From CAZBWS01 sp964495705 (lineage in GTDB: Bacteria; Pseudomonadota; Gammaproteobacteria; HTCC5015): DNA of 25,894 bases. A program made the position numbers and the translations under genes. The stretch is from assembly GCA_964495705.1 (NCBI GenBank), contig CAZBWS010000033.1, forward strand, positions 1 to 25,894. The letters are read 5' to 3'. This document shows, one piece after another, positions 8,440 through 15,609 of the stretch. Below the pieces are notes generated by a model. The model saw only the letters and a list, made by a program, of their open reading frames with translations. It did no database searches and was not told the origin of the DNA. The number at the start of each line of letters is the position of its first letter. The stretch's first letter is position 1.

Positions 8440-9189
8440 ATGAGAATGAAGCAAATTATAAAGGTCATTATACCGGCAAGGGATGAAGCAGCATCCATAG
8501 CCTTAGTGGTCGAGGGTTTTCTTGCTCTGCGTGATGAATCAGGCGCTGTTCTAATTGATCAAGTGATTGTTTCAGATAATGGCTCTAAAGATAATACCGC
8601 GGCTTTGGCTAGGCAAGCGGGTGCACACGTTGTTAGCGAACCAATTGCTGGTTATGGGCGTGCGTGTTTGACAGCGATGGCGGAGCTGGGTGTTTGTGAT
8701 TGGGTGCTATTCTGTGATGGTGATAACGCCTTTGAAACAGGGCAGGCTATCGAGCTATTAAAGGCCAGTAAACAAGCTGATTTAGTTATCGGTTCTAGAG
8801 TATTAGGCCGTCGAGAAGCCGGTGCATTAACACCGCCACAAATATTTGGTAACCATTTAGCGGCATTTTTAATCTCTTTATTTTGGGGGGTTCAGATGAC
8901 GGATTTAGGGCCTTATCGATTAATTCGCAAGGAGGCACTGGATTATTTACGCATGCAAGATGAGGCCTTTGGCTGGACTGTGGAGATGCAAATTAAAGCA
9001 ATTCAATGTGGTCTAGTTACCCATGAGGTGGCTGTAAACACTCGCTGTCGCTTAGGTTATTCAAAAATCAGTGGTACATTGAAAGGCACTGTGGGGGCTG
9101 CGATTGGGATATTTGGAATGATTGCTAAACTGTGGTGGCAAGAAGAAAAGACTCGTGCTAATTATCAGCGGGCAAATAAAGATGCCTAA
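8440..9189 (+). CDS. GT2 glycosyltransferase, polyprenyl-phosphate sugar synthase-like
   Basis: The 249-residue GT-A-type enzyme begins VIIPARDEAASI, with SDNGSKDNTAALA, GYGRACLTAMA, the metal/nucleotide-binding FCDGDN, ADLVIGSRVLG, DLGPYRLIRKEAL, GWTVEMQIKA and RCRLGYSKISGTLKGT. This series is typical of dolichyl/undecaprenyl-phosphate glucose or mannose synthases (DPM/DPG-like), which attach a sugar to a lipid phosphate on the cytoplasmic face. It lacks long C-terminal membrane helices, though a hydrophobic patch lies near residues 220-240. Two Met codons (8440 and 8446) are possible starts. Its end overlaps the next gene by 8 bases, indicating translational coupling. Confidence 0.8.
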   Translation: MRMKQIIKVIIPARDEAASIALVVEGFLALRDESGAVLIDQVIVSDNGSKDNTAALARQAGAHVVSEPIAGYGRACLTAMAELGVCDWVLFCDGDNAFETGQAIELLKASKQADLVIGSRVLGRREAGALTPPQIFGNHLAAFLISLFWGVQMTDLGPYRLIRKEALDYLRMQDEAFGWTVEMQIKAIQCGLVTHEVAVNTRCRLGYSKISGTLKGTVGAAIGIFGMIAKLWWQEEKTRANYQRANKDA

Positions 9190-9991
9190 AGTGCTTTTTG
9201 CCATATGGTGCTTGATTTTACCTGCGATATCTATCGCGGCACCGTCAAGTAAACTGATTAAGTTTTGGGATGCAAGTCAAGAAAGTAATAACTCTCAAAT
9301 CGATCATAGTAGTTGGCAACAGTTCTTAGATGACTATCTAATTGGTGACGACCCTTATGATGTAAGTCTATTCGATTATGAGTCAGTATCTATCGAAGAC
9401 CGTATTGCCTTGAAAGTCTATATAGATGGTTTGGCAGAGCAGGATCCCAGGGGGTACTCCCGCATTGAGCAAAAAGCCTATTGGATTAATATGTACAACG
9501 CTTTAACGGTAGACCTAATACTCGATAATTATCCTATTGCCTCAATAACTGAGTTAGGTAATAAGTTTTTCAGTTTTGGTCCTTGGAATGATAATGTAAT
9601 TAGTGTGGCTGATAAAAAGTTAAGTTTGAATGATATAGAACACGGAATATTACGCCCATTATTTAAGGATGAGCGTATTCATTATGCGGCGAATTGTGCG
9701 AGTATAGGCTGCCCTAATTTAGCAGCTCAGGCATTTACAAGTGACAATATCGAAGAGCTTTTAGAATTGGGTGCGCGCGGTTATATAAACCATATAAGGG
9801 GTTTAGAAATTCAAGGTGAAACATTAATACTGTCGAGTATTTATAAATGGTATCAAGTTGATTTTGGTTCACTGGTGGATTTGCGTAAACATTTTATTAA
9901 GTATGCAGAGCCCGCTCTTGCCGAGCAGTTAAAGTCGGGCGGTATAAAGAGCATTCAGTATCAATATAATTGGGAATTAAACAGTTTATAG
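9182..9991 (+). CDS. Exported DUF547 family protein
   Basis: The protein has about 269 residues when started at ATG 9182. An upstream ATG in the same frame (9122) would add 20 basic residues lying inside the GT2 gene; 9182 is preferred because it begins a clean signal peptide, MPKVLFAIWCLILPAISIAA. The DUF547 core is clear: RIEQKAYWINMYNALTVDLIL, YPIASI, KKLSLNDIEHGILRP, RIHYAANCASIGCPNL. The conserved Cys pair NCASIGC and the His of IEH resemble an enzyme core, but no reaction is established for the family. DUF547 genes often sit near VTT and flavoprotein genes (known tendency, from memory), as here. Confidence 0.85.
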   Translation: MPKVLFAIWCLILPAISIAAPSSKLIKFWDASQESNNSQIDHSSWQQFLDDYLIGDDPYDVSLFDYESVSIEDRIALKVYIDGLAEQDPRGYSRIEQKAYWINMYNALTVDLILDNYPIASITELGNKFFSFGPWNDNVISVADKKLSLNDIEHGILRPLFKDERIHYAANCASIGCPNLAAQAFTSDNIEELLELGARGYINHIRGLEIQGETLILSSIYKWYQVDFGSLVDLRKHFIKYAEPALAEQLKSGGIKSIQYQYNWELNSL

Positions 9992-10023
9992 AAACCAGTG
10001 TTTAAATTGGTAGAGGTAAGAAA

Positions 10024-10416
10024 ATGAAAATAAAATTCAGTATATTATTTGCTCTTTTTGTGGCGTCTTCTGGTCATGCATCAATTAACGAATGTAGCTC
10101 TTTACATGTTGTTTTTGGGGGGTCTCATTACACTGATTTTGTTGGCAGTGAAAAATATTTTTATTTTTTGAATCCGCGTGAATTACAAGGCCAGAAAGAG
10201 AATGGTGTTAGTAATACAGTTGTTAATGAAACAGTAGCCTTAGGTGATGTTGATTGGCAAAAAATGCTACGTATTGAAGAAGATAACTATTATTTATTGC
10301 GTAGTGATGATGATAGTGCCTGCGCGGTCAAGGTAAACACCGCTGGTGAAATACTCGATGCCCATGACTGTGGAAACCCTATAACGTCTTTTAGCCCTGA
10401 AACGGGTTGCCAATAG
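10024..10416 (+). CDS. Small exported protein with four cysteines, unknown function
   Basis: The 130-residue protein has a signal peptide (MKIKFSILFALFVASSGHA-S) and a good Shine-Dalgarno (AGAGGTAAG) before the ATG. The mature part holds four Cys (INEC, SACAV, HDCGN, TGCQ), which fits two disulfides in the periplasm, and is acidic. It closes the plus-strand run; its stop codon directly abuts the stop codon of the convergent VTT gene, with no terminator between. Family not recognised. Confidence 0.7.
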   Translation: MKIKFSILFALFVASSGHASINECSSLHVVFGGSHYTDFVGSEKYFYFLNPRELQGQKENGVSNTVVNETVALGDVDWQKMLRIEEDNYYLLRSDDDSACAVKVNTAGEILDAHDCGNPITSFSPETGCQ

Positions 10417-11112
10417 TTATTTTTGAGCAGGCTTTACTAGTCTAGCTTGAGTATAGCTGATCAATTTTTTGCTAATTAAGGGCGTAATACCCATTAATGC
10501 AAAAGATATAATTAGGCTGGGAGTGAATAGGCTTTGTACAGACTTAACCTGACTTAATTCTGTACCTGCATTTACAAAAACAGCCGTCACAGCCAACATG
10601 CCTAATTGGGTGATCCAATAAAAGTCGCGGCTACGTATATTGGTTAACCCCATTAACAAATTGACTAAAAAAAATGGAAATAGTGGCATCAAACGAATGC
10701 TGAATAGATAAAATCCGCCTTCTTTTTCAACGCCATCATTAATGGTTTTAAATTGCTGAGGATAGCGTTGCTCTAAGCTATCTTTTAATACATGGCGTGC
10801 GCCTAAAAAAGCTAAGGTGCCCCCTATCGCAGTGCCGAAGGAAACCATCGTAAAAGTAGGTAAGAAACCAAAAATAGCTGCACCTAATAATGTCCATAGA
10901 ATTAAGCCTGGCATAGGCAAAGAGGCATATAGAGTAAAGCCGAGAAAAAACACTAATAAGCATTGTAGAGGTGCTTGCTGGTAGCGTTCAGTCAAATAGG
11001 CTTGTTGATTTTTTATGTTTTCTAAGGTGAGTTGTTGACCAATATCAAAATAGAAAAAACTGCCTAAGGCTAGAGTAAGAAAGGCAATAATGGCCAATTT
11101 TTTAATGTTCAT
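10417..11112 (-). CDS. Stand-alone VTT (TVP38/TMEM64) family membrane protein
   Basis: The 231-residue protein is clearly paralogous to the N-terminal half of the fusion protein at 3590-5725. Both share SFFYFD.GQ.L near the start, INDGVEKEG, and the signature RLMPLFPFFLVNLLMGLT, followed by VFVNAGT. Here the protein ends where the flavoprotein would begin, so it is a complete single-domain member rather than a truncation. The probable role is moving or scrambling a lipid in the inner membrane (known for family members; inferred here). Its upstream region is shared with a Fur box at 11192-11210 and a divergent small ORF. Confidence 0.85.
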   Translation of the reverse strand: MNIKKLAIIAFLTLALGSFFYFDIGQQLTLENIKNQQAYLTERYQQAPLQCLLVFFLGFTLYASLPMPGLILWTLLGAAIFGFLPTFTMVSFGTAIGGTLAFLGARHVLKDSLEQRYPQQFKTINDGVEKEGGFYLFSIRLMPLFPFFLVNLLMGLTNIRSRDFYWITQLGMLAVTAVFVNAGTELSQVKSVQSLFTPSLIISFALMGITPLISKKLISYTQARLVKPAQK

Positions 11113-11191
11113 AAGTCATTAGTTTTATAAGAAAATGAATAATTGTACTCCTAGTTCAAGGGGCGCATCGTTTTTATTGCTAATATTATTT

Positions 11192-11210
11192 GATAATGAT
11201 TATCATTTAC
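11192..11210. promoter_or_regulatory. Fur box
   Basis: GATAATGATTATCATTTAC matches the classical 19-bp Fur consensus GATAATGATAATCATTATC at 16 positions as read and at 17 on the opposite strand. It sits 80 bases upstream of the VTT gene (minus) and 32 bases upstream of a small plus-strand ORF. A candidate plus promoter TTGCTA (11177-11182) and TATCAT (11201-11206, spacing 18) overlaps it, so bound Fur would block that promoter. Confidence 0.75.
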
Positions 11211-11241
11211 ATTAATATGTTGCTAACGCTAAGGAGTTGTT

Positions 11242-11450
11242 ATGCAAAGCATAGAGAATACTTTTTGGTTAAAGCAAATACAGTTAGCCCAGTGTCAGTT
11301 GAATTTAGGCAATACCGTGGTGCAGGTGATTGCAAAAAAACGTTGAATGATGAAAAGCCAGCTTGGGCTTTGAAGGTATTATTGGCCACTACAGCAAAGT
11401 TATGGACTGTACCAATACAACAGCATTTAGGGTTTGATTCTACGGCGTAA
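11242..11450 (+). CDS. Small ORF readable as 69 residues only with a -1 frameshift at an A7 run
   Basis: ATG 11242 follows AAGGAG (11231-11236) at ideal spacing. The zero frame gives 34 codons (MQSIENTFWLKQIQLAQCQ...) and stops at 11346, just after A7 (11334-11340). A slip back by one base at GCAAAAAAACG joins a second open frame that reads TLNDEKPAWALKVLLATTAK... to a stop at 11450. The join reads like one small amphipathic protein. It may be a programmed -1 shift, a recent frameshift mutation or a homopolymer sequencing error. The Fur box lies directly upstream. Its 3' end overlaps the convergent gene by 24 bases. Family not recognised. Confidence 0.5.
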
Positions 11451-12491
11451 TAAGGCACTTATATCTTCGATATCCTCCCCATCTTCAGGGTATAGGTGAT
11501 TAATCATGTGGGGGGTTACACGAATTTTTTCGGTAGAGGCTGATGTATAAGGGCGATAAAAAATACGCGATAAAGCATCTTTTATAATAACGGCACTCTC
11601 TTTTGAGCTTAGGCTTTCTATGATGATGACAAAGTAACCGTTAGTGAGTTGTATAGCCAAGTCAGTACTACGTATGAATTTTTTTAGTCGGTCCAATGTT
11701 TCATTGTTGATAGCGTCTATAACATCGTTGTCTTTAGTTTCTATTTGTAAGGACACCAGTACCAAGGCCAGCCTATCGCCATATTTTTTATTGCGCTTGA
11801 TTGCGTTATAAAGATAGTTTTCGGTTAGGTCGTAGGGGATATTTCTATGGCTTTTAGTGGCTTTTATATGATGATGTATAAGATCAAAATTACCATCTCT
11901 AAAAGTGTCTAAGGTCAGTAGCATTTGATTGGCACAGAATGCGATTAAAACGGTGGTAATGAAACCTGCATACCAACTGCTAAAAATCCCTGGCCGTAAA
12001 TTCTCTTTTTGTAATACCTGTGCAAATTGATGGTCATTCATATATAACGTCAGCATACAGCTATAAAAAATCAGCATGACTATGCACCAGAATATACCTG
12101 AATTACGACTCGTAAAAATAAATGAGGCCATGGCAGGTATCCAGCATAACCAAATTAAAAATGAATTAGCCGGGCCACCGCTAAGATAGGACAAAATGCA
12201 GAGAATTAAGCCCATCCAAAAAACAGCAAAATTAACCGGCAACAACAGATGACCTGTAAAACGAATGGTCATTAAGCTAGAAGCAAAGATTAAAATTAAA
12301 GCGAGGTTGACGAGTAAATTAAATTTTTTAGAGTAATCTGACACATCTAGAATTACACTGTATAAAAATATATTGGCTAAAAATAAGGATATAAGTAAGC
12401 TACAAAATATTATAAAAGACCGTGCACGAACCAGTTCCAAACCTGTGCCACGAAAAGAGTTACCTATAAACAGGTTAAATAAAGCGTTCAT
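11427..12491 (-). CDS. Six-TM membrane protein with degenerate GGDEF domain
   Basis: The 354-residue protein has six predicted membrane segments in about residues 25-200. A short linker follows, then a GGDEF-like fold: NAIKRNKKYGDRLALVLVSLQIE, LDRLKKFIRSTDLAIQLTNGYFVIIIESLSSKESAVIIKDAL. The signature loop that should read (R)GGDEF is TNGYF, so the catalytic Gly-Gly-Asp-Glu and the metal ligands are lost. It is therefore probably not a diguanylate cyclase, but could bind a nucleotide or act as a membrane sensor with a regulatory pseudo-GGDEF. A Fur-like palindrome overlaps its start region; no clear Shine-Dalgarno is seen. Confidence 0.65.
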   Translation of the reverse strand: MNALFNLFIGNSFRGTGLELVRARSFIIFCSLLISLFLANIFLYSVILDVSDYSKKFNLLVNLALILIFASSLMTIRFTGHLLLPVNFAVFWMGLILCILSYLSGGPANSFLIWLCWIPAMASFIFTSRNSGIFWCIVMLIFYSCMLTLYMNDHQFAQVLQKENLRPGIFSSWYAGFITTVLIAFCANQMLLTLDTFRDGNFDLIHHHIKATKSHRNIPYDLTENYLYNAIKRNKKYGDRLALVLVSLQIETKDNDVIDAINNETLDRLKKFIRSTDLAIQLTNGYFVIIIESLSSKESAVIIKDALSRIFYRPYTSASTEKIRVTPHMINHLYPEDGEDIEDISALLRRRIKP

Positions 12492-12493
12492 TA

Positions 12494-12517
12494 ATTACAT
12501 CATTATCATTATGTAAT
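12494..12517. promoter_or_regulatory. Palindromic Fur-like site at the start of the pseudo-GGDEF gene
   Basis: ATTACAT and ATGTAAT form perfect 7-bp inverted arms around CATTATCATT. Read on the minus strand, CATAATGATAATGATGTAA matches the Fur 19-mer at 13 positions, with a full ATAATGATAAT core. It lies within 3 bases of the start codon, where a bound repressor would also cover the ribosome site. It is weaker than the box at 11192 and could belong to another regulator. Confidence 0.4.
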
Positions 12518-12555
12518 AGGTATGATAAGCAATACGAAGCGGTGAAGCAAAGCCT

Positions 12556-14541
12556 TTAATTCATGAGCTCTAGTCTATTTTCAAATAATCCCAAAGCTTC
12601 TGGATTAGCCAGGGCATCCTTGTTCTTTACTATTTCTCCGTGTACTACATTGCGTACGGCCAGCTCGACAATTTTACCACTGATGGTACGGGGGATATCA
12701 ACTACTTGAAGTATTTTTGCGGGCACATGGCGTGGGGTAGTGTTAATGCGGATAGTCTGTTTGATGTGCTTTTTCAGTTGCTCGTCTAGCGCGATACCAT
12801 CGCGTAGGCGCACGAATAGCACTACGCGCACATCGCCTTGCCATTGCTGGCCAATAGCGATGCTTTCTAACACCGCATCAATTTTTTCTACTTGTCGATA
12901 AATTTCTGCGGTGCCAATACGTACGCCACCGGGGTTAAGTACGGCGTCAGAGCGGCCGTGGATAATGACCCCACCATGACCTGTAAACTCGCCATAGTCG
13001 CCATGCGCCCAAATATTGTCGAAGGCGGCGAAGTAGGCTTTGTTGAATCTGCTGTCGTCAGTGTCGTTCCAAAGGCCGATCGGTATGGAAGGGAAGGGCT
13101 GTTGGCAAACCAGCTCGCCTTTCTCACCGGCAGGATTGGCTTGGCCATCTTGATTATAAAACTGCACGTCCATGCCTAAGCCTGTACATTGCAGCTCACC
13201 AGCGTAGACGGGTAGTACGGGATTGCCTAGGGCGAAGCAGGAGATAATGTCGGTGCCTCCGGAGATGGAGGATAGGCAAACATCTTCTTTGATATCGCGA
13301 TACACATATTCAAAGCTCTCATGTGACAGTGGCGATCCGGTAGAGAGTATAGCTTTTAATGCGGGTAGCCTGTGGGAGGCCTTAGGCTCAGCGCTTGCCT
13401 TTTCTAGGGCGGAGATAAACTTGGCACTGGTGCCGAAGATGGCAATATCTTCGGCGTCGATCAAGTCTAGCATTCTATTCGCGTTGGGATAGAAGGGTGA
13501 ACCATCAAACAATACGATGGTGCCGCCTAGGCTTAGGCTGCTAACCAACCAGTTCCACATCATCCAGCCACAGGTGGTGAAGTAGAATATCTTTTCAGCT
13601 TCTTTTAAGTCCGTATGCAGGGACAGTTCTTTAATGTGCTGCAATAGCGTACCGCCTACGGAGTGTACGATACACTTGGGGACCCCAGTGGTGCCAGATG
13701 AATACATGATGTATAGCGGGTCATTGAAGTTGACTGGGACAAAATTTAGCTCGGTAGCGGTGCTATCTAGCATATCCGCATAGGCAACTGCACCGTCAAT
13801 ACGGATGGTCTGAACAGCCTCGCTTTCGCAGTCCTGAAGAAAGGGTACAACGATAAGCTGTTTCAGTTCGGGTAACTGTCCGATTATTTCAACCACTCTG
13901 TCCTGTGTGTCGATGACCTTGCCGTTATACAAATATCCATCACAGGCGAATAAGACCTTGGGCTGAATTTGCCCAAAGCGATCAACCACCCCTTGCAGGC
14001 CAAAATCCGGTGAGCAGGAAGACCATACGCCGCCGAGTGAGGTGGTGGCGAGCATCGCGACAATACTTTCGATACAGTTAGGCATAAAGCCTGCAACACG
14101 GTCGCCTTTGCCTACCCCTAACTTTTTCAAGCTACTAACTAATTGGGTAACTTGCTGTTTGAGTTGGAAATAGGTCAGCTCGCGACGTATCCCGTTCTCT
14201 GCATGAAATACTACGGCGGCTTGATGGGGGGCCACCTCAGCATGGCGCAATAGATTTTCAGCGAAGTTGAGTTTGGCGCCGGGGAACCACTGGGCACCGG
14301 GCATTTTATCGCCATTGACCAACACATCACTGGCGGCGCTATTGGCTTTCACCTTGCCCCATTGCCAAATGCTGCGCCAGAAGCTTTCTGGGTTTTGCAC
14401 TGACCATTGGTGTAGCTCGGCATAGCTATCGGTTTTGATGCCAAATTCGTCAGCCACGAAACGCTGGTAGCGCTTCATGTTGGTTTTTGAAATGCGTTCT
14501 TGGCTGGGTTGCCAGAGTGGTTGCTGAGTGATTGACGTCAT
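12556..14541 (-). CDS. aacS: Acetoacetyl-CoA synthetase (acetoacetate-CoA ligase)
   Basis: The 661-residue ANL-superfamily enzyme activates acetoacetate to acetoacetyl-CoA with ATP. Seen: N-terminal FWRSIWQW, PGAQWFPGAKLNFAENLL, the phosphate loop MYSSGTTGVPKCIVHS, TTCGWMMWNW, the hinge region HGDYGEFTGHGGVIIHGRSD..NPGGVRIGTAEIY, and PRTISGKIVELAVRN with the adenylation Lys. Length and the FAENLL/WNWLVSSL motifs fit acetoacetyl-CoA synthetases better than acetyl-CoA synthetases. It starts 2 bases after the HMG-CoA lyase stop and ends the operon, so it recovers the acetoacetate released by that lyase. AacS is a known member of LiuR regulons in gammaproteobacteria (from memory). Confidence 0.93.
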   Translation of the reverse strand: MTSITQQPLWQPSQERISKTNMKRYQRFVADEFGIKTDSYAELHQWSVQNPESFWRSIWQWGKVKANSAASDVLVNGDKMPGAQWFPGAKLNFAENLLRHAEVAPHQAAVVFHAENGIRRELTYFQLKQQVTQLVSSLKKLGVGKGDRVAGFMPNCIESIVAMLATTSLGGVWSSCSPDFGLQGVVDRFGQIQPKVLFACDGYLYNGKVIDTQDRVVEIIGQLPELKQLIVVPFLQDCESEAVQTIRIDGAVAYADMLDSTATELNFVPVNFNDPLYIMYSSGTTGVPKCIVHSVGGTLLQHIKELSLHTDLKEAEKIFYFTTCGWMMWNWLVSSLSLGGTIVLFDGSPFYPNANRMLDLIDAEDIAIFGTSAKFISALEKASAEPKASHRLPALKAILSTGSPLSHESFEYVYRDIKEDVCLSSISGGTDIISCFALGNPVLPVYAGELQCTGLGMDVQFYNQDGQANPAGEKGELVCQQPFPSIPIGLWNDTDDSRFNKAYFAAFDNIWAHGDYGEFTGHGGVIIHGRSDAVLNPGGVRIGTAEIYRQVEKIDAVLESIAIGQQWQGDVRVVLFVRLRDGIALDEQLKKHIKQTIRINTTPRHVPAKILQVVDIPRTISGKIVELAVRNVVHGEIVKNKDALANPEALGLFENRLELMN

Positions 14542-14543
14542 AG

Positions 14544-15446
14544 TTATTTATTCAGTAGAGCGGCTAGGGAGACTTTAGAGCTAGGCGCTCTACCGAGGTA
14601 GTTCATAATGTAATGACCTGCATCCACGAGCTTATCTAAGTCGATACCCGTTTCGATGCCCATGCCGTTCAGCATGTACACAACATCATCCGTGGCGACA
14701 TTACCCGCCGCACCTTTTGCATAGGGACAGCCGCCAAGGCCTGCGACCGAGCTATCAATAGTGCTGATGCCGCACTCAAGGGCGGCGTAGATATTGGCGA
14801 GGGCTTGGCCATAGGTATCGTGGAAGTGTACGGCGAGGGCATCGACCGGGACTTCTTTTTTAACCGCTTCAATAACGGCTTTAACCTTTTCTGGTGTGCC
14901 CACACCAATAGTATCGCTGATAGCAACTTCATAGCAGCCCATGTCGTAAAGTGCCTTAGTGACTTCAACGACTTTGTCGATGGCGATGTCACCCTCATAG
15001 GGGCAGCCCATGGAACAGGAAACGCTACCACGAATCTTTATGTTATTCGCTTTCGCCGCCTCTGCCACCTCGCCGAACTTGGCCAAACTTTCTGCGATAG
15101 AGCAGTTGATGTTTTTTTGCGAAAAGGTTTCCGAAGCTGCACCAAAGATTTCTATTTCGGTAGCGCCTGCAGCGAGGGCATTTTCAAAGCCCCGTAGATT
15201 AGGGGTGAGTACGGAAAAGCTAGCACTTTTAATATCAGTGATACCTGCCATCACATCAGCAGCGTCCGCCATCTGTGGAATCCACTTAGGGGAGACAAAA
15301 CTGGTGGCCTCTATGTGACTGTGGCCCGCATCGGCTAGGCGACGAATCAACTCTAGCTTGATGTCGGCAGGGACTTGCTTGCCTTCGTTTTGCAGGCCGT
15401 CGCGTGGGCCGACTTCGACGATGTTAACTATTCTAGGTAGTGTCAT
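14544..15446 (-). CDS. liuE: Hydroxymethylglutaryl-CoA lyase
   Basis: The 300-residue TIM-barrel enzyme cleaves HMG-CoA to acetyl-CoA and acetoacetate, the last step of leucine degradation. The N-terminal VEVGPRDGLQNE carries the catalytic Arg15 and Asp16. The metal-binding HFHDTYG and the signature SVAGLGGCPYAKGAAGNVATDDVVYML with the active-site Cys are present. The length is normal for bacterial enzymes. It lies 163 bases downstream of liuD, with an inverted-repeat element in that gap, and its product feeds AacS encoded immediately downstream. Confidence 0.95.
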   Translation of the reverse strand: MTLPRIVNIVEVGPRDGLQNEGKQVPADIKLELIRRLADAGHSHIEATSFVSPKWIPQMADAADVMAGITDIKSASFSVLTPNLRGFENALAAGATEIEIFGAASETFSQKNINCSIAESLAKFGEVAEAAKANNIKIRGSVSCSMGCPYEGDIAIDKVVEVTKALYDMGCYEVAISDTIGVGTPEKVKAVIEAVKKEVPVDALAVHFHDTYGQALANIYAALECGISTIDSSVAGLGGCPYAKGAAGNVATDDVVYMLNGMGIETGIDLDKLVDAGHYIMNYLGRAPSSKVSLAALLNK

Positions 15447-15492
15447 ACTATTTTCATTTCACACATAGTTCGCGGACAGGCCGAATTTTAAA

Positions 15493-15596
15493 AGTGTCAT
15501 CCTGAGTGTAGCGTAGCGCAACCGAAGGATCTGATTCGCTGAACTTTCAGTTACCCAGATCCTTCGTCTGCATTTCATTTCGCTCAGGATGACACT
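15493..15596. repeat. Inverted-repeat intergenic element, copy 1
   Basis: The outer arms AGTGTCATCCTGAG and CTCAGGATGACACT are exact inverted repeats at the two ends, and inner arms CGAAGGATCT and AGATCCTTCG (15523-15532, 15557-15566) pair again. The whole 104 bases can fold as one long hairpin. It lies between liuE and liuD and shares its end and inner motifs with elements at 18486 and 19205. Confidence 0.85.
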
Positions 15597-15609
15597 CTTC
15601 ATTTTCGCG

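Noticed and set aside
9122..9181. Longer DUF547 start at 9122
   Set aside because: It would add a basic stretch before a clean signal peptide that begins at 9182.
11240..11458. Minus-strand 72-codon frame
   Set aside because: It overlaps the Fur-linked plus ORF and the pseudo-GGDEF end, has no ribosome site, and reads as an antisense shadow.
11427..12491. Active diguanylate cyclase
   Set aside because: The GGDEF motif is replaced by TNGYF, which lacks the catalytic acids.
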